This document shows positions 44,395-53,684 of a stretch of 64,000 bases of DNA, piece after piece. Position numbers and translations under genes: made by a program. Location of the stretch: NCBI RefSeq assembly GCF_019449275.2, contig NZ_JAHZQZ020000018.1, positions 327,810 to 391,809 of the forward strand, given 5' to 3'. Numbering within the stretch: position 1 is the first letter of the stretch; each line of letters opens with the position of its first letter. The notes under the pieces were generated by a model. That model saw only the letters and a program-made list of their open reading frames with translations. It ran no database searches and was not told where the DNA came from. Source of the DNA: Microbacterium sp. HD4P20 (GTDB taxonomy: Bacteria > Actinomycetota > Actinomycetes > Actinomycetales > Microbacteriaceae).

Positions 44395-47282
44395 CAGGAG
44401 GGTTCGCCGAGCGGCACATCGGAACGGATGCCGCAGCCCAGCGCACCATGCTCGACGCGCTCGGGTACGACTCGGTCGAGGACCTCGTGCAGGCGGCGGT
44501 GCCGGCATCCATCCGCTCCCGTCCCCGCGCGACGACCGACATCCCGCCCGCGGCGACCGAGGCCGAGGCGCTCGCCGAGCTTCGCGCGCTGGCCTCGCAG
44601 AACCGCACCGGCCGCCCCATGATCGGCCTCGGCTACTACGACACGCTGACTCCGTCCGTGATCGCGCGCAACGTCTTCGAGAACCCCTCGTGGTACACCG
44701 CCTACACGCCGTATCAGCCCGAGATCTCGCAGGGGCGCCTCGAGGCGCTGATCAATTTCCAGACGATGGTGACCGACCTCACCGGACTCGCGACGGCGAA
44801 CGCGTCGATGCTCGACGAGTCGACGGCCGTCGTCGAGGGAATGCTGGTGGCCCGGCGCGCCTCGAAGTCCGCGTCGAATGTGTTCGCCGTCGACGCCGAC
44901 ACCCTGCCGCAGACCAAGGCGCTGCTCGCGCATCGCGCCGGAGCTGTCGGCATCGAGCTTCTCGAGCTCGACCTCGCGCGCGGGGCGACCCTGCCGGAGT
45001 CCGTGTTCGGTGCCTTCGTGCAGTACCCCGGCGCGTCGGGGAACGTGTGGGACCCGTCGGGCGTGATCGACGCCGTGCATGTCGCCGGCGGGCTCGTCGT
45101 CGCCGCCGCCGACCTGCTCGGCCTCACGCTGCTGCGCTCGCCGGGCTCGCTGGGCGCCGACATCGCGGTCGGCACGACGCAGCGCTTCGGCGTGCCCCTT
45201 GGCTTCGGCGGCCCGCACGCGGGCTACATGGCAGTGCGGCAGGGCCTGGAGCGACAGTTGCCCGGACGGCTGGTGGGTGTGTCGCAGGATGCCGCGGGGC
45301 ATCCGGCCTACCGTCTCGCGCTGCAGACGCGCGAGCAACACATCCGCCGCGAGAAGGCGACGTCGAACATCTGCACGTCGCAGGTGCTCCTCGCCGTGAT
45401 GGCCTCGATGTACGCGGTCTATCACGGCCCCGAGGGGCTGCAGGCGATCGCGACGGAGGTCGCACAGAAGGCCGAGGCCCTCGCCGCACGGTTGCGCTCC
45501 TATGGGCTGCCGCTGGCGTCCGACTCGTTCTTCGACACCGTGCGCGTGACCACTCCGGGTCCGTCGGGGCGCGTGATCGAGCGTGCGCGTTCGCTGGGGT
45601 ACCAGCTGCTGTGGGTCGACGACGCCACCGTGGGCGTCTCGGTCGACGAGACGACGACCGACGCCGACCTCGCCGCGGTCGCATGGGCGTTCGGGCTGCC
45701 CGAGAGCGAGTTCGCCGGCACGGGGGAGCAGGGCGAGCGGACGGTGCCCTTCGCCGACGCCGTGCCGCTGGCCGGCGTGCCGGCGGCGCTGCGGCGGGTC
45801 GAGGAGTTCCTGACGCACCCGGTGTTCCACACCCACCGCTCCGAGACGGCGATGATGCGGTACCTGAAGCAGCTCGCCGACCGCGACTATGCGCTGGACC
45901 GCGGCATGATCCCACTCGGCTCGTGCACCATGAAGCTCAACGCCGCCACCGAGATGGCGGCCGTGTCGTGGCCTGAGTTCTCGCGCGTGCATCCGTTCGC
46001 GCCCGAGGCCGACGTCCATGGCTATCTCGCCCTCATCGAGCAGCTCGAAGTATGGCTGGCCGAGGTCACCGGGTACGACGCGGTGTCGCTGCAGCCCAAC
46101 GCTGGATCGCAGGGAGAGCTGGCGGGACTCATGGCCATCCGCGGGTACCACCGCGCGCACGGCGACCTCGAGCGCACCGTCTGCCTGATCCCGTCGTCGG
46201 CGCACGGTACGAACGCGGCCTCGGCGGTGCTCGCGGGCATGCGCGTCGTGGTGGTGGCGTGCGACGAGGCCGGCAACGTCGACCTCGGCGACCTGCGCGC
46301 AAAGATCGCGGCGCACGCGTCCGAGCTCGCCGCCCTCATGATCACGTACCCGTCCACGCACGGCGTGTACGAGCACGACGTGCTCGACATCACGCAGGCC
46401 GTGCACGATGCGGGCGGCCAGGTCTACATCGACGGCGCGAACCTCAACGCCCTGCTCGGCTATGCGCGCTTCGGCGACCTGGGCGGCGACGTCTCGCACC
46501 TGAACCTGCACAAGACCTTCGCGATCCCGCACGGCGGCGGCGGACCCGGAGTCGGGCCCGTCGCGGCCAAGGCCCACCTGGCCGCGTTCCTGCCGTCGCA
46601 TCCGCTCTCGCAGCGCAAGGACCACGCAGGCGGCGTCTTCGACGGCGGACCGATCTCAGCCGCCCCGCACGGCTCGGCGAGCATCCTGCCCATCTCGTGG
46701 GCCTACGTGCGCATGATGGGCGCCGACGGCCTGCGCGCGGCGACCGCGGCCGCCGTGCTGTCGGCCAACTACATCGCATCGCGCCTGCGTGAGCACTACC
46801 CGGTGCTGTACACCGGCGAGGGCGGTCTTGTCGCCCACGAGTGCATCCTCGACCTGCGGCCGCTGCGTGAGGCGACCGGGATCACCGTCGACGACGTGGC
46901 CAAGCGCCTCATCGACTACGGCTTCCACGCCCCGACGATGTCTTTCCCCGTCGCCGGGACCCTCATGGTCGAGCCCACCGAGTCCGAGGACTTCCCCGAG
47001 ATCGAGCGCTTCATCGAGGCCATGATCGCGATCAAGGCCGAGGCTCTCGCCGTGGCAGCAGGGGAGTGGCCCGCCGATGACAACCCCCTGGTGAACGCTC
47101 CGCACACCGCCGAGGCGGTCGTCGCCGGGGAGTGGTCTCACCCGTACTCGCGTGAGAGCGCCGTGTACCCCGTGCCCGCGCTCGTGCGGACGAAGTACTG
47201 GCCTCCGGTTCGTCGCATCGACCAGGCCTACGGCGACCGCAACCTCGTGTGCGCCTGCCCCCCGATCGAGGCCTTCGCCTGA
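44391..47282 (+). CDS. gcvP: Glycine dehydrogenase (decarboxylating), P protein
   Basis: 963 aa single-chain P protein with an N-terminal and a C-terminal half of the alpha2beta2 type fused. [17 protein letters not shown] at the start, [32 protein letters not shown], and the PLP Lys at about residue 708 in [15 protein letters not shown]. It decarboxylates glycine and loads the H protein. The L protein (lipoamide dehydrogenase) is not in the window. GTG 44391 overlaps the gcvH stop. Confidence 0.97.
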   Translation: MTGGFAERHIGTDAAAQRTMLDALGYDSVEDLVQAAVPASIRSRPRATTDIPPAATEAEALAELRALASQNRTGRPMIGLGYYDTLTPSVIARNVFENPSWYTAYTPYQPEISQGRLEALINFQTMVTDLTGLATANASMLDESTAVVEGMLVARRASKSASNVFAVDADTLPQTKALLAHRAGAVGIELLELDLARGATLPESVFGAFVQYPGASGNVWDPSGVIDAVHVAGGLVVAAADLLGLTLLRSPGSLGADIAVGTTQRFGVPLGFGGPHAGYMAVRQGLERQLPGRLVGVSQDAAGHPAYRLALQTREQHIRREKATSNICTSQVLLAVMASMYAVYHGPEGLQAIATEVAQKAEALAARLRSYGLPLASDSFFDTVRVTTPGPSGRVIERARSLGYQLLWVDDATVGVSVDETTTDADLAAVAWAFGLPESEFAGTGEQGERTVPFADAVPLAGVPAALRRVEEFLTHPVFHTHRSETAMMRYLKQLADRDYALDRGMIPLGSCTMKLNAATEMAAVSWPEFSRVHPFAPEADVHGYLALIEQLEVWLAEVTGYDAVSLQPNAGSQGELAGLMAIRGYHRAHGDLERTVCLIPSSAHGTNAASAVLAGMRVVVVACDEAGNVDLGDLRAKIAAHASELAALMITYPSTHGVYEHDVLDITQAVHDAGGQVYIDGANLNALLGYARFGDLGGDVSHLNLHKTFAIPHGGGGPGVGPVAAKAHLAAFLPSHPLSQRKDHAGGVFDGGPISAAPHGSASILPISWAYVRMMGADGLRAATAAAVLSANYIASRLREHYPVLYTGEGGLVAHECILDLRPLREATGITVDDVAKRLIDYGFHAPTMSFPVAGTLMVEPTESEDFPEIERFIEAMIAIKAEALAVAAGEWPADDNPLVNAPHTAEAVVAGEWSHPYSRESAVYPVPALVRTKYWPPVRRIDQAYGDRNLVCACPPIEAFA

Positions 47283-47288
47283 CCCGGG

Positions 47289-48146
47289 TCAGGAACTCGG
47301 GCTCGGGGACGGGGACGGGGAAGGGGAGGGGGGAGGGGCGAAGACGCCGGGCCACAGTGCGGCCGCGAGGGGATAGCCGACGAACGCCACGATGTCGAGG
47401 ATGGTGTGGGCGATGACGAGCGGCATGACCCGGCCCCATCGCTTGTAGCACCAGCCGAACAGGACGCCCATCGCGAAGTTCCCGACGATCGCACCGATGC
47501 CCTGGTAGGCGTGATACGCGCCGCGCAGCGCGGCGGTGGAGAGGATGATCGCCCACCAGTTCCAGCCGAGTCGCCGGAGCCGGTCGAACAGATAGCCGAT
47601 GAAGATGACCTCTTCGGTCAGCCCCGCCCGCAGCGCGGCCAGCACGAGCAGCGGCACGGTCCACCACGCGGCATCCAGCGGCGACGCGACGACGGCGACG
47701 GTCACCCCGAGTGCCCGCCCAGCGGCATACAGTCCGAGCCCGGGAATGCCGATGACGGCGGTGAGGAGGATGCCGCGGCCGAGGTCTCCGCCGAACCTCG
47801 AGAAGTCGAGGCCGATGCGGCGGAAGGCGCTACGGCCCGGATCCCACAGCAGGTAGAGCACGAGCGCGACGAGCGCCAGATCGAAGAACACCGCCAGGAG
47901 CTGGTAGACGATGTCCCACAGCGCCAGGGCATCCCGCGACGGGTTCACCTGGGCCTGCTGCGAGCCCAACGGGATCGGCGCGAGCAGACGCCTGACGAGC
48001 GACAGCATCGAGTACACGGCCGACTGGCCGACCGTGACGGCCAGCACGAGGCACACTTCCCACTTCAGCCGCCGGCGCTCTCCCGTGGTGTCCGAAACTG
48101 CGATCGTGGAATCCCTCACATCCGCGAGCCGATTGGTCGCCGCCAT
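47289..48146 (-). CDS. CPBP-family intramembrane protein with altered EExxxR motif
   Basis: 285 aa with ~7-8 membrane helices. Motif 1 is TEEVIFIGYLFDRL, where the Arg of EExxxR is Ile; motif 2 is RGAYHAYQG with the conserved His, and the last is AHTILDIVAF. This CPBP (CaaX protease/bacteriocin-processing) group includes Rce1-like proteases. The tail is PPPSPSPSPSPSPSS, a simple repeat. ATG 48146 lies 8 nt after GACAAT with TTAACT 17 bp upstream. It is convergent with gcvP (6 bp). Confidence 0.85.
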   Translation of the reverse strand: MAATNRLADVRDSTIAVSDTTGERRRLKWEVCLVLAVTVGQSAVYSMLSLVRRLLAPIPLGSQQAQVNPSRDALALWDIVYQLLAVFFDLALVALVLYLLWDPGRSAFRRIGLDFSRFGGDLGRGILLTAVIGIPGLGLYAAGRALGVTVAVVASPLDAAWWTVPLLVLAALRAGLTEEVIFIGYLFDRLRRLGWNWWAIILSTAALRGAYHAYQGIGAIVGNFAMGVLFGWCYKRWGRVMPLVIAHTILDIVAFVGYPLAAALWPGVFAPPPSPSPSPSPSPSS

Positions 48147-48210
48147 CTTGTCAGATTGTCACACTTCGGGTCGATTGAGTTAAGGCTCTGTAACGTTTTC
48201 GTCCATCGTT

Positions 48211-48239
48211 TTGACCATCTCACAACGCGTGCATATGGT
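48211..48239 (+). promoter_or_regulatory. Sigma-70-type promoter of the peptide ABC transporter operon
   Basis: TTGACC at 48211-48216, a 17-bp spacer and TATGGT at 48234-48239, in a relatively AT-rich stretch; the start of the lipoprotein gene is ~65 nt downstream with an AGGAGG site at 48294-48299. Confidence 0.7.
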
Positions 48240-48303
48240 TTTCCCATCCGCGCCCCGTCGGCCAAGGCCTGACGTGTGCGCATTACCCTGCACAGGAGGA
48301 ACA

Positions 48304-50154
48304 GTGAGAATGAAGCGCATCTCGGCAGCGGTGGCACTCACCGCAGCCGGCGCCCTAGTGATCTCGGGCTGCGCCGCGGGCGGCGGCGACGACACCGGCG
48401 ACGACTCGGGCCTCGTCGAAGGCTCGTCGATCACCGCCGCGTGGAACCAGGCGTTCTACTCGATGAACGGCAACACATCGTTCGGAAACGCCACGGCGAA
48501 CAACAACATCAACTACTTGGTGCTCGACGGTTTCAACTACTACAACAACACGCCTGAGCTGGTGGAGAACACCTCCTTCGGCACGTACGAGTTGGTGAGC
48601 GAAGACCCGCTCACGGTGTCCTACACGGTCAACGAAGACGTCACGTGGTCGGACGGTACGCCGATCGACGCAGCCGATCTGATGCTGCACTGGGCTGCCA
48701 ACTCCCGGGCGCTGGACACTCCTGACTTCGACCCGGCCGACTTCACCGACCCGGACACGGGTGAGTTCACCGAGGCGTTCCCGACCGATGTCGTCTACTT
48801 CGACTCCGGCGCCACCCCCACCTCGGGGCTGGGTCTGGTCTCGGAGACGCCTGAGATCAGCGACGACGGTCGCACCATCACGATGACCTACAACGAGCCG
48901 TTCGTGGACTGGGAGCTCACCTTCGCTTCCGTCGGCGCCATGCTGCCGGCTCACATCGTGGCCAAGAAGTCGCTCGAGATCGAAGACAACGAAGAGGCCA
49001 AGCAGGCGCTCCTCGACGCGATCGAGAGCAACGACGCTGCGGCGCTCGCGCCGATCTCGGCGTTCTGGAACTCCGGCTTCAACTTCACCGCGATGCCGGA
49101 CGACCCGGAGCTCGTGACGGCCAGCGGCCCGTACATGATCAGCGACTACGTCGCCGACCAGTTCGTCACGCTGACGGCCAATCCCGAGTACAAGGGCGAC
49201 AACGCCGCCAACATCGAGGAGATCACGATCCGCTTCATCCCCGACCCGCTTGCCGCGGTTCAGGCGCTGGAGAACGGCGAGGTCGACATCATCCAGCCGC
49301 AGGCGACCGCCGACATCACGACCGCCCTCGAGGCGATCGACGGCATCACGGTCAACACGGGCCTGGGTGGCACCTACGAGCACGTCGACCTTCAGTTCGA
49401 CAGCGGGCGCAACCCCGAGAACATCTTCTCGAACCCGCTCGTGCGCGAGGCGTTCATGAAGACCATCCCGCGCCAGGAGATCGTCGACACGCTGATCAAG
49501 CCGATCATCGGCGACGACGCCATCCTGCGCGACTCGCAGCTGTTCGTGCCGGGTGCTGAGGGCTACGACGAGTCGATCGCCAACAACACGTCGGCCGACT
49601 ACGCCGAGGTCGACATCGCGGGTGCGCAGGCGCTTCTCGCGGAGTCGGGCATCACCAACACCGAGGTCTGCATCCTGTACGCCTCGAACAACCCGCGCCG
49701 TGTCAACGAGTTCGCGCTGATCCAGGCGTCGGCTGCTGAGGCCGGCTTCAACGTCACCGACTGTGGTTCGGAAGAGTGGGGCGGCCTGCTCGGCACCCCG
49801 GGCGCGTACGACGCATCGCTGTTCGGATGGCAGTCGACGAGCCTCGGCGTGACGAACTCGCTCCCCACGTTCGAGACCGGTGGAATCAACAACCTCAACT
49901 TCTACTCGAACGCTGAGGTCGACGACATCATCTCGCAGCTGAACGTCGAGTTCGACGCGGAGCGTCAGATCGAGCTCCAGCAGGAGATGGACCGTCTGCT
50001 GTGGGAGGACTTCTACGGCGTGACGATCTTCCAGTTCCCGGAGGTCACCGCGTTCAGCGACCGCGTGACCAACATCGACGCCTCGATCCTGGCGCCGACC
50101 ATCTTCTGGAACGCATGGGACTGGGAAGTGACCGACGGCGGCTCCGAGGAGTAA
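48304..50154 (+). CDS. Oligopeptide-type ABC transporter substrate-binding lipoprotein
   Basis: About 616 aa. N-terminal signal KRISAAVALTAAGALVISGC with a lipobox Cys, then an acidic linker and a family-5 solute-binding fold: SYTVNEDVTWSDGTPIDAADLMLHW, VTASGPYMISDYV, FIPDPLAAVQALENGEVDI, NIFSNPLVREAFMKTI. The family captures oligopeptides or other bulky ligands; the ligand is unknown. GTG 48304 (AGGAGG 4 nt before) or ATG 48310. First gene of the importer; a strong hairpin follows before the permeases, consistent with excess binding protein. Confidence 0.92.
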   Translation: MRMKRISAAVALTAAGALVISGCAAGGGDDTGDDSGLVEGSSITAAWNQAFYSMNGNTSFGNATANNNINYLVLDGFNYYNNTPELVENTSFGTYELVSEDPLTVSYTVNEDVTWSDGTPIDAADLMLHWAANSRALDTPDFDPADFTDPDTGEFTEAFPTDVVYFDSGATPTSGLGLVSETPEISDDGRTITMTYNEPFVDWELTFASVGAMLPAHIVAKKSLEIEDNEEAKQALLDAIESNDAAALAPISAFWNSGFNFTAMPDDPELVTASGPYMISDYVADQFVTLTANPEYKGDNAANIEEITIRFIPDPLAAVQALENGEVDIIQPQATADITTALEAIDGITVNTGLGGTYEHVDLQFDSGRNPENIFSNPLVREAFMKTIPRQEIVDTLIKPIIGDDAILRDSQLFVPGAEGYDESIANNTSADYAEVDIAGAQALLAESGITNTEVCILYASNNPRRVNEFALIQASAAEAGFNVTDCGSEEWGGLLGTPGAYDASLFGWQSTSLGVTNSLPTFETGGINNLNFYSNAEVDDIISQLNVEFDAERQIELQQEMDRLLWEDFYGVTIFQFPEVTAFSDRVTNIDASILAPTIFWNAWDWEVTDGGSEE

Positions 50155-50200
50155 TCACCGTCGCAGTTTCCACCGGACTTCGGTCCGCGTGAGCAACTGA

Positions 50201-50290
50201 GGTGGGGTGCAGGTCCCCGAGGGGGCCTGCACCCCACCGCGTTAGACTCCTCGCAGCTGCGAAGCGCGGGCCCGGGCGTCTTCCCGGGCC
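50201..50290 (+). terminator. Hairpins between binding-protein and permease genes
   Basis: A very strong stem (50201-50217 with 50221-50237, one bulge) lies 47 nt after the lipoprotein stop, followed by TAGACT (50243-50248) and a second 8-bp stem (50269-50276 with 50283-50290). Together they look like a partial terminator, with or without an internal promoter, lowering permease expression relative to the lipoprotein. Confidence 0.6.
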
Positions 50291-50333
50291 TGCCTCGTGC
50301 TCGCTGATTCATCGATTGGCAGGCGGCCACACC

Positions 50334-51851
50334 ATGGCTTCATTCATCATCCGGCGGTTGATCGCGTCGATCTTCGTGCTCTTCGCCGCGACATTCTTGA
50401 TGTATCTGCTGGTGTCCTTCTCGGGCGATCCCCTCGAGGACCTCCGGCAGAGCAGTGCCCCCAACAAGGCAGAGCTCATCGAAGCTCGCACCAGACTTCT
50501 CAACCTCGACGTCCCGCCCCCGCTGCGCTACTTCCTGTGGCTCGGCGGGCTGTTCCGCGGCGACTTCGGCATCAGTATCCAGAACCAACAGGTCAATGCA
50601 ATGCTGGGGAACGCGATCACGTCGACGCTGACGCTGGTCACCACCGCCACCATCGTGGCGATCGTCCTCGGCATCACGGTCGGCATCGTTTCGGCTCTGC
50701 GCCAGTACACGGGGTTCGACTACTCGGTCACGCTGCTGTCGTTCCTGTTCTTCTCCCTCCCGATCTTCTGGGTCGCGGTGCTGCTCAAGCAGTACGGCGC
50801 GATCCAGCTGAACGACTGGCTCGCCGAGCCGACGATATCCGTGCCGGTGACGATCGGGATATCCCTGATCGCAGGTCTCATCTGGCTTTCGCTGATCGGC
50901 GGCCGCTGGAAACGACGACTCATCGTCTTCGGGGTGTCGGCCCTCGCGACGGGCGCTGTGCTGACGTTCCTCTCGGTCACCGAGTGGTTCGCGGATCCCT
51001 CGATCGGCATCGTCGTCTTCTCGGCGCTCGCGCTGGGCGTCGCTGTGGGTGTCACAGCGATCTCGACCGGCTTGCACAACCGCAAGGCACTGTATGCCTC
51101 GCTCATCGTCGCGTTGGTCGGCATCGCGCTGTACTTCCCGATGATGAACTCCATCCTCAACAACATGACGCTGTGGTTCTTCCTGCTGCTCGCCGTGGTC
51201 ACCCTGGTGGTCAGCGGAGCGATCGGCTGGTTCATGGGGTCCCCCGACCGCGGGCCCGTCGTTCGCACCACCGCGATCGTGGGCTTCCTCGTCGCCTCGT
51301 TCATCTCGCTGGACAAGTACATGTCGTACTGGGAGGTCTACGCGAACTCCAGCCGCGTGCGAGGTCGCCCGATCGCCACCGTGGGGGCGTCGACACCCGG
51401 TCTCGGCGGCAACTTCTGGGTGCAGGGCATCGATTTGTACACCCACCTCCTGCTGCCCACGATCGCGATCATCCTGATCTCATTCGCCAGCTACACCCGA
51501 TACTCGCGAGCGAGCCTCCTCGAGGTCATGAACCAGGACTACATCCGCACCGCGCGAGCCAAGGGCCTCACGCAACGGACGGTGATCGTGAGGCACGCGT
51601 TCCGGAATGCGCTCATCCCCATCACCACGATCATCGCCTTCGATGTCGGCGCGCTGATCGGCGGGGCTGTGATCACCGAGACCGTCTTCGGCTGGACGGG
51701 AATGGGGCGATTGTTCGTCGACGGACTGGCGGCCCACGATCCCAACCCCGTCATGGCGTTCTTCGTGGTGACCGGCACCCTCGCGGTCGTCTTCAACCTC
51801 ATCGCGGACCTCGTCTACGCGGCCCTCGACCCGAGAATCAAGGTGGGCTGA
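50334..51851 (+). CDS. Peptide ABC permease (DppB type) with a large extra membrane segment
   Basis: 505 aa against ~310-340 for DppB/OppB. Helix 1 at the N terminus (FIIRRLIASIFVLFAATFLMYLLVSF) and FRGDFGISIQNQ are typical, as is the EAA loop in SLLEVMNQDYIRTARAKGL and the end ITETVFGWTGMGRLFVDGL. Between about residues 158 and 370 is an insertion with about six additional hydrophobic helices. It is the first permease of the importer and pairs with the DppC-like protein. ATG 50334; no strong ribosome site (ggcaggcgg). Confidence 0.9.
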   Translation: MASFIIRRLIASIFVLFAATFLMYLLVSFSGDPLEDLRQSSAPNKAELIEARTRLLNLDVPPPLRYFLWLGGLFRGDFGISIQNQQVNAMLGNAITSTLTLVTTATIVAIVLGITVGIVSALRQYTGFDYSVTLLSFLFFSLPIFWVAVLLKQYGAIQLNDWLAEPTISVPVTIGISLIAGLIWLSLIGGRWKRRLIVFGVSALATGAVLTFLSVTEWFADPSIGIVVFSALALGVAVGVTAISTGLHNRKALYASLIVALVGIALYFPMMNSILNNMTLWFFLLLAVVTLVVSGAIGWFMGSPDRGPVVRTTAIVGFLVASFISLDKYMSYWEVYANSSRVRGRPIATVGASTPGLGGNFWVQGIDLYTHLLLPTIAIILISFASYTRYSRASLLEVMNQDYIRTARAKGLTQRTVIVRHAFRNALIPITTIIAFDVGALIGGAVITETVFGWTGMGRLFVDGLAAHDPNPVMAFFVVTGTLAVVFNLIADLVYAALDPRIKVG

Positions 51852-51852
51852 C

Positions 51853-53031
51853 ATGAACACCAGTACTTCGCAGGAGCCCGGCGTCGAGACTCAGGCGCTG
51901 GCCGAGATCACGATCGAGCAGAAGGAGACCGAAGGCCTCAGCCAGGGGCAGATCGTCCGCCGGCGCTTCTTCCGTCACCGCGCGGCGCTCATCTCGATGT
52001 TCGTCCTCGCCTTCATCGTCATCCTGGCATTCACCTCCGTCGGCGTGGACCTGTGGGGTCTGCGCATTCCCGGCTGGTGGATCTACTCGTGGAACGAGAT
52101 CCCGACGAAGGTGAACAACGGCGTTCCGACGCTCAGCCTGTGGCCGCTGCAGTTCGGGGAGCACCCGTTCGGTCAGGACGAGGTCGGCCGCGACATCTTC
52201 GCGGTCGTCATGCGCGGCGCGCAGCAGTCGATCATGGTGATGGTCATCGCGGGCGTCGTCGCGACGGTCATCGGCGTCGTCATCGGCGCTGTCGCCGGCT
52301 ACTACGGCAAGTGGACCGACTCGGTGCTGATGCGCTTCACCGACATCATCATCACCATCCCGCTCATCGTGATCGGCTCCGTGCTCGGAAACACGTTCGG
52401 AAGCCTCGGCGCCGCCGTGCTCGGTGTCGTGATCGGCCTGTTCGCATGGACGACGATGTCCCGTCTCGTCCGCGGTGAGTTCCTCTCACTGCGCGAGCGC
52501 GAGTTCGTCGATGCTGCACGAGTGTCGGGAGCGCGGGACCGCCGGATCATCTTCCGGCACATCCTGCCCAACGCCGTCGGCGTCATCGTCGTCAATGCGA
52601 CCTTGCTCATGGCGGGAGCGATCCTGCTGGAGTCCGCACTGAGCTTCCTCGGATTCGGCGTCCAGAACCCCGACACATCGCTCGGCAAGATCATCTCCGA
52701 GAACCAGGCGGCGTTCTCGACGCGACCCTGGATCTTCTGGTGGCCCGGCATCTTCATCATCGCGATCGCGCTGTGCGTGAACTTCATCGGCGACGGTCTG
52801 CGCGACGCGTTCGACCCGCGCCAGAAGAAGATGCCGAGCGAGCGGGCGATGGCACGCGCAGGTCGGGCCGCCGGTCCGGTCGCGCCGGTGGACACCACCC
52901 CTTCGACCGACGCCCGCATGGTGGACGTCGGGATCGAGACCGCGTACACGGGCGACGTCGTGAATTATCACGACCCGCGCCCGGAGGAACCCGGCGACGT
53001 TCAGCACAAGCCGCTCGATCCGGAGAGATGA
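51853..53031 (+). CDS. Peptide ABC permease (DppC type)
   Basis: 392 aa. QIVRRRFFRHRAALISMFVLAFIV (helix 1), GQDEVGRDIFAVVMRGAQQS, EAA loop EFLSLREREFVDAARVSGA with HILPNAVGVIVV, and SALSFLGFGVQNPDTSLGKII, all standard for DppC. A ~60-residue disordered C-terminal tail (from KKMPSERAMARAGR) is longer than usual. The ATG follows the DppB stop by 1 bp. Confidence 0.93.
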   Translation: MNTSTSQEPGVETQALAEITIEQKETEGLSQGQIVRRRFFRHRAALISMFVLAFIVILAFTSVGVDLWGLRIPGWWIYSWNEIPTKVNNGVPTLSLWPLQFGEHPFGQDEVGRDIFAVVMRGAQQSIMVMVIAGVVATVIGVVIGAVAGYYGKWTDSVLMRFTDIIITIPLIVIGSVLGNTFGSLGAAVLGVVIGLFAWTTMSRLVRGEFLSLREREFVDAARVSGARDRRIIFRHILPNAVGVIVVNATLLMAGAILLESALSFLGFGVQNPDTSLGKIISENQAAFSTRPWIFWWPGIFIIAIALCVNFIGDGLRDAFDPRQKKMPSERAMARAGRAAGPVAPVDTTPSTDARMVDVGIETAYTGDVVNYHDPRPEEPGDVQHKPLDPER

Positions 53032-53044
53032 CGTGCTGTCGCTG

Positions 53045-53653
53045 CTAGGCCAGCAGGCCGATCACCGTCGCGGCGATCAACGCGGCGATCGCCGTGATCG
53101 TCGCGATGTGCCACGTCGTGCGCTGCGCGTCAGGATCCACGCCGCTGGTGAAGGCGCCCGCGTCCTGCAGCCGCTCCCAGTGACCACGGATCACCTGGGC
53201 CAGGTTGCCGCTCGGGGTGGTGAGCGCGTCGGCGGGCCGGAGCTCGCCGACGCGGCCGCGGGCAGAGTCGCCGATGCCGTCGAAGTCCTTCGGGGCCAGT
53301 CCGAGCATGCGGTGCCTGCTCGGGGCGGGCGCTGCCCACACCGATATGCGGCCGTTCGCGGTCTGCAAGGCGAGCGCGTACCGCGTGTCGATCGCACGGA
53401 TCGCGGGCCATGGCACGAAGTGCGTCCGCAGGACGTTCTCGACCGTGACGCCGTGTTCTTCGACGATCAGGCTCGGACGCCAGAACAGCGCCCACGCCAG
53501 CACGGCGACCAGCAGTACCGGCCAGACGTAGCGCACCGCCGAGGCGGGATCGGCCCAGACGAGCGCCACCAGGCCCAAGACACACACCACCACGGTCACG
53601 ACAGCGAGAATGCGGCCGAGAACCGGCCGATAACGGACCTCCTGGAAAGACAT
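53045..53653 (-). CDS. PH-domain-like membrane protein on the opposite strand inside the ABC gene set
   Basis: 202 aa. Two helices near the N terminus (~12-32, ~40-60), then a bacterial PH-like domain (SLIVEEHGVTVENVLRTHFVPWPAIRAIDTRYALALQ...) and a C-terminal helix (~180-200). It resembles actinobacterial PH-domain (bPH) proteins of unknown function. It runs antisense between the DppC and ATPase genes. ATG 53653 on the minus strand overlaps a possible ATG 53652 of the ATPase gene on the plus strand. Confidence 0.75.
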   Translation of the reverse strand: MSFQEVRYRPVLGRILAVVTVVVCVLGLVALVWADPASAVRYVWPVLLVAVLAWALFWRPSLIVEEHGVTVENVLRTHFVPWPAIRAIDTRYALALQTANGRISVWAAPAPSRHRMLGLAPKDFDGIGDSARGRVGELRPADALTTPSGNLAQVIRGHWERLQDAGAFTSGVDPDAQRTTWHIATITAIAALIAATVIGLLA

Positions 53654-53684
53654 GACCTCAAGCTTCGCAGATGGGACACCACGA

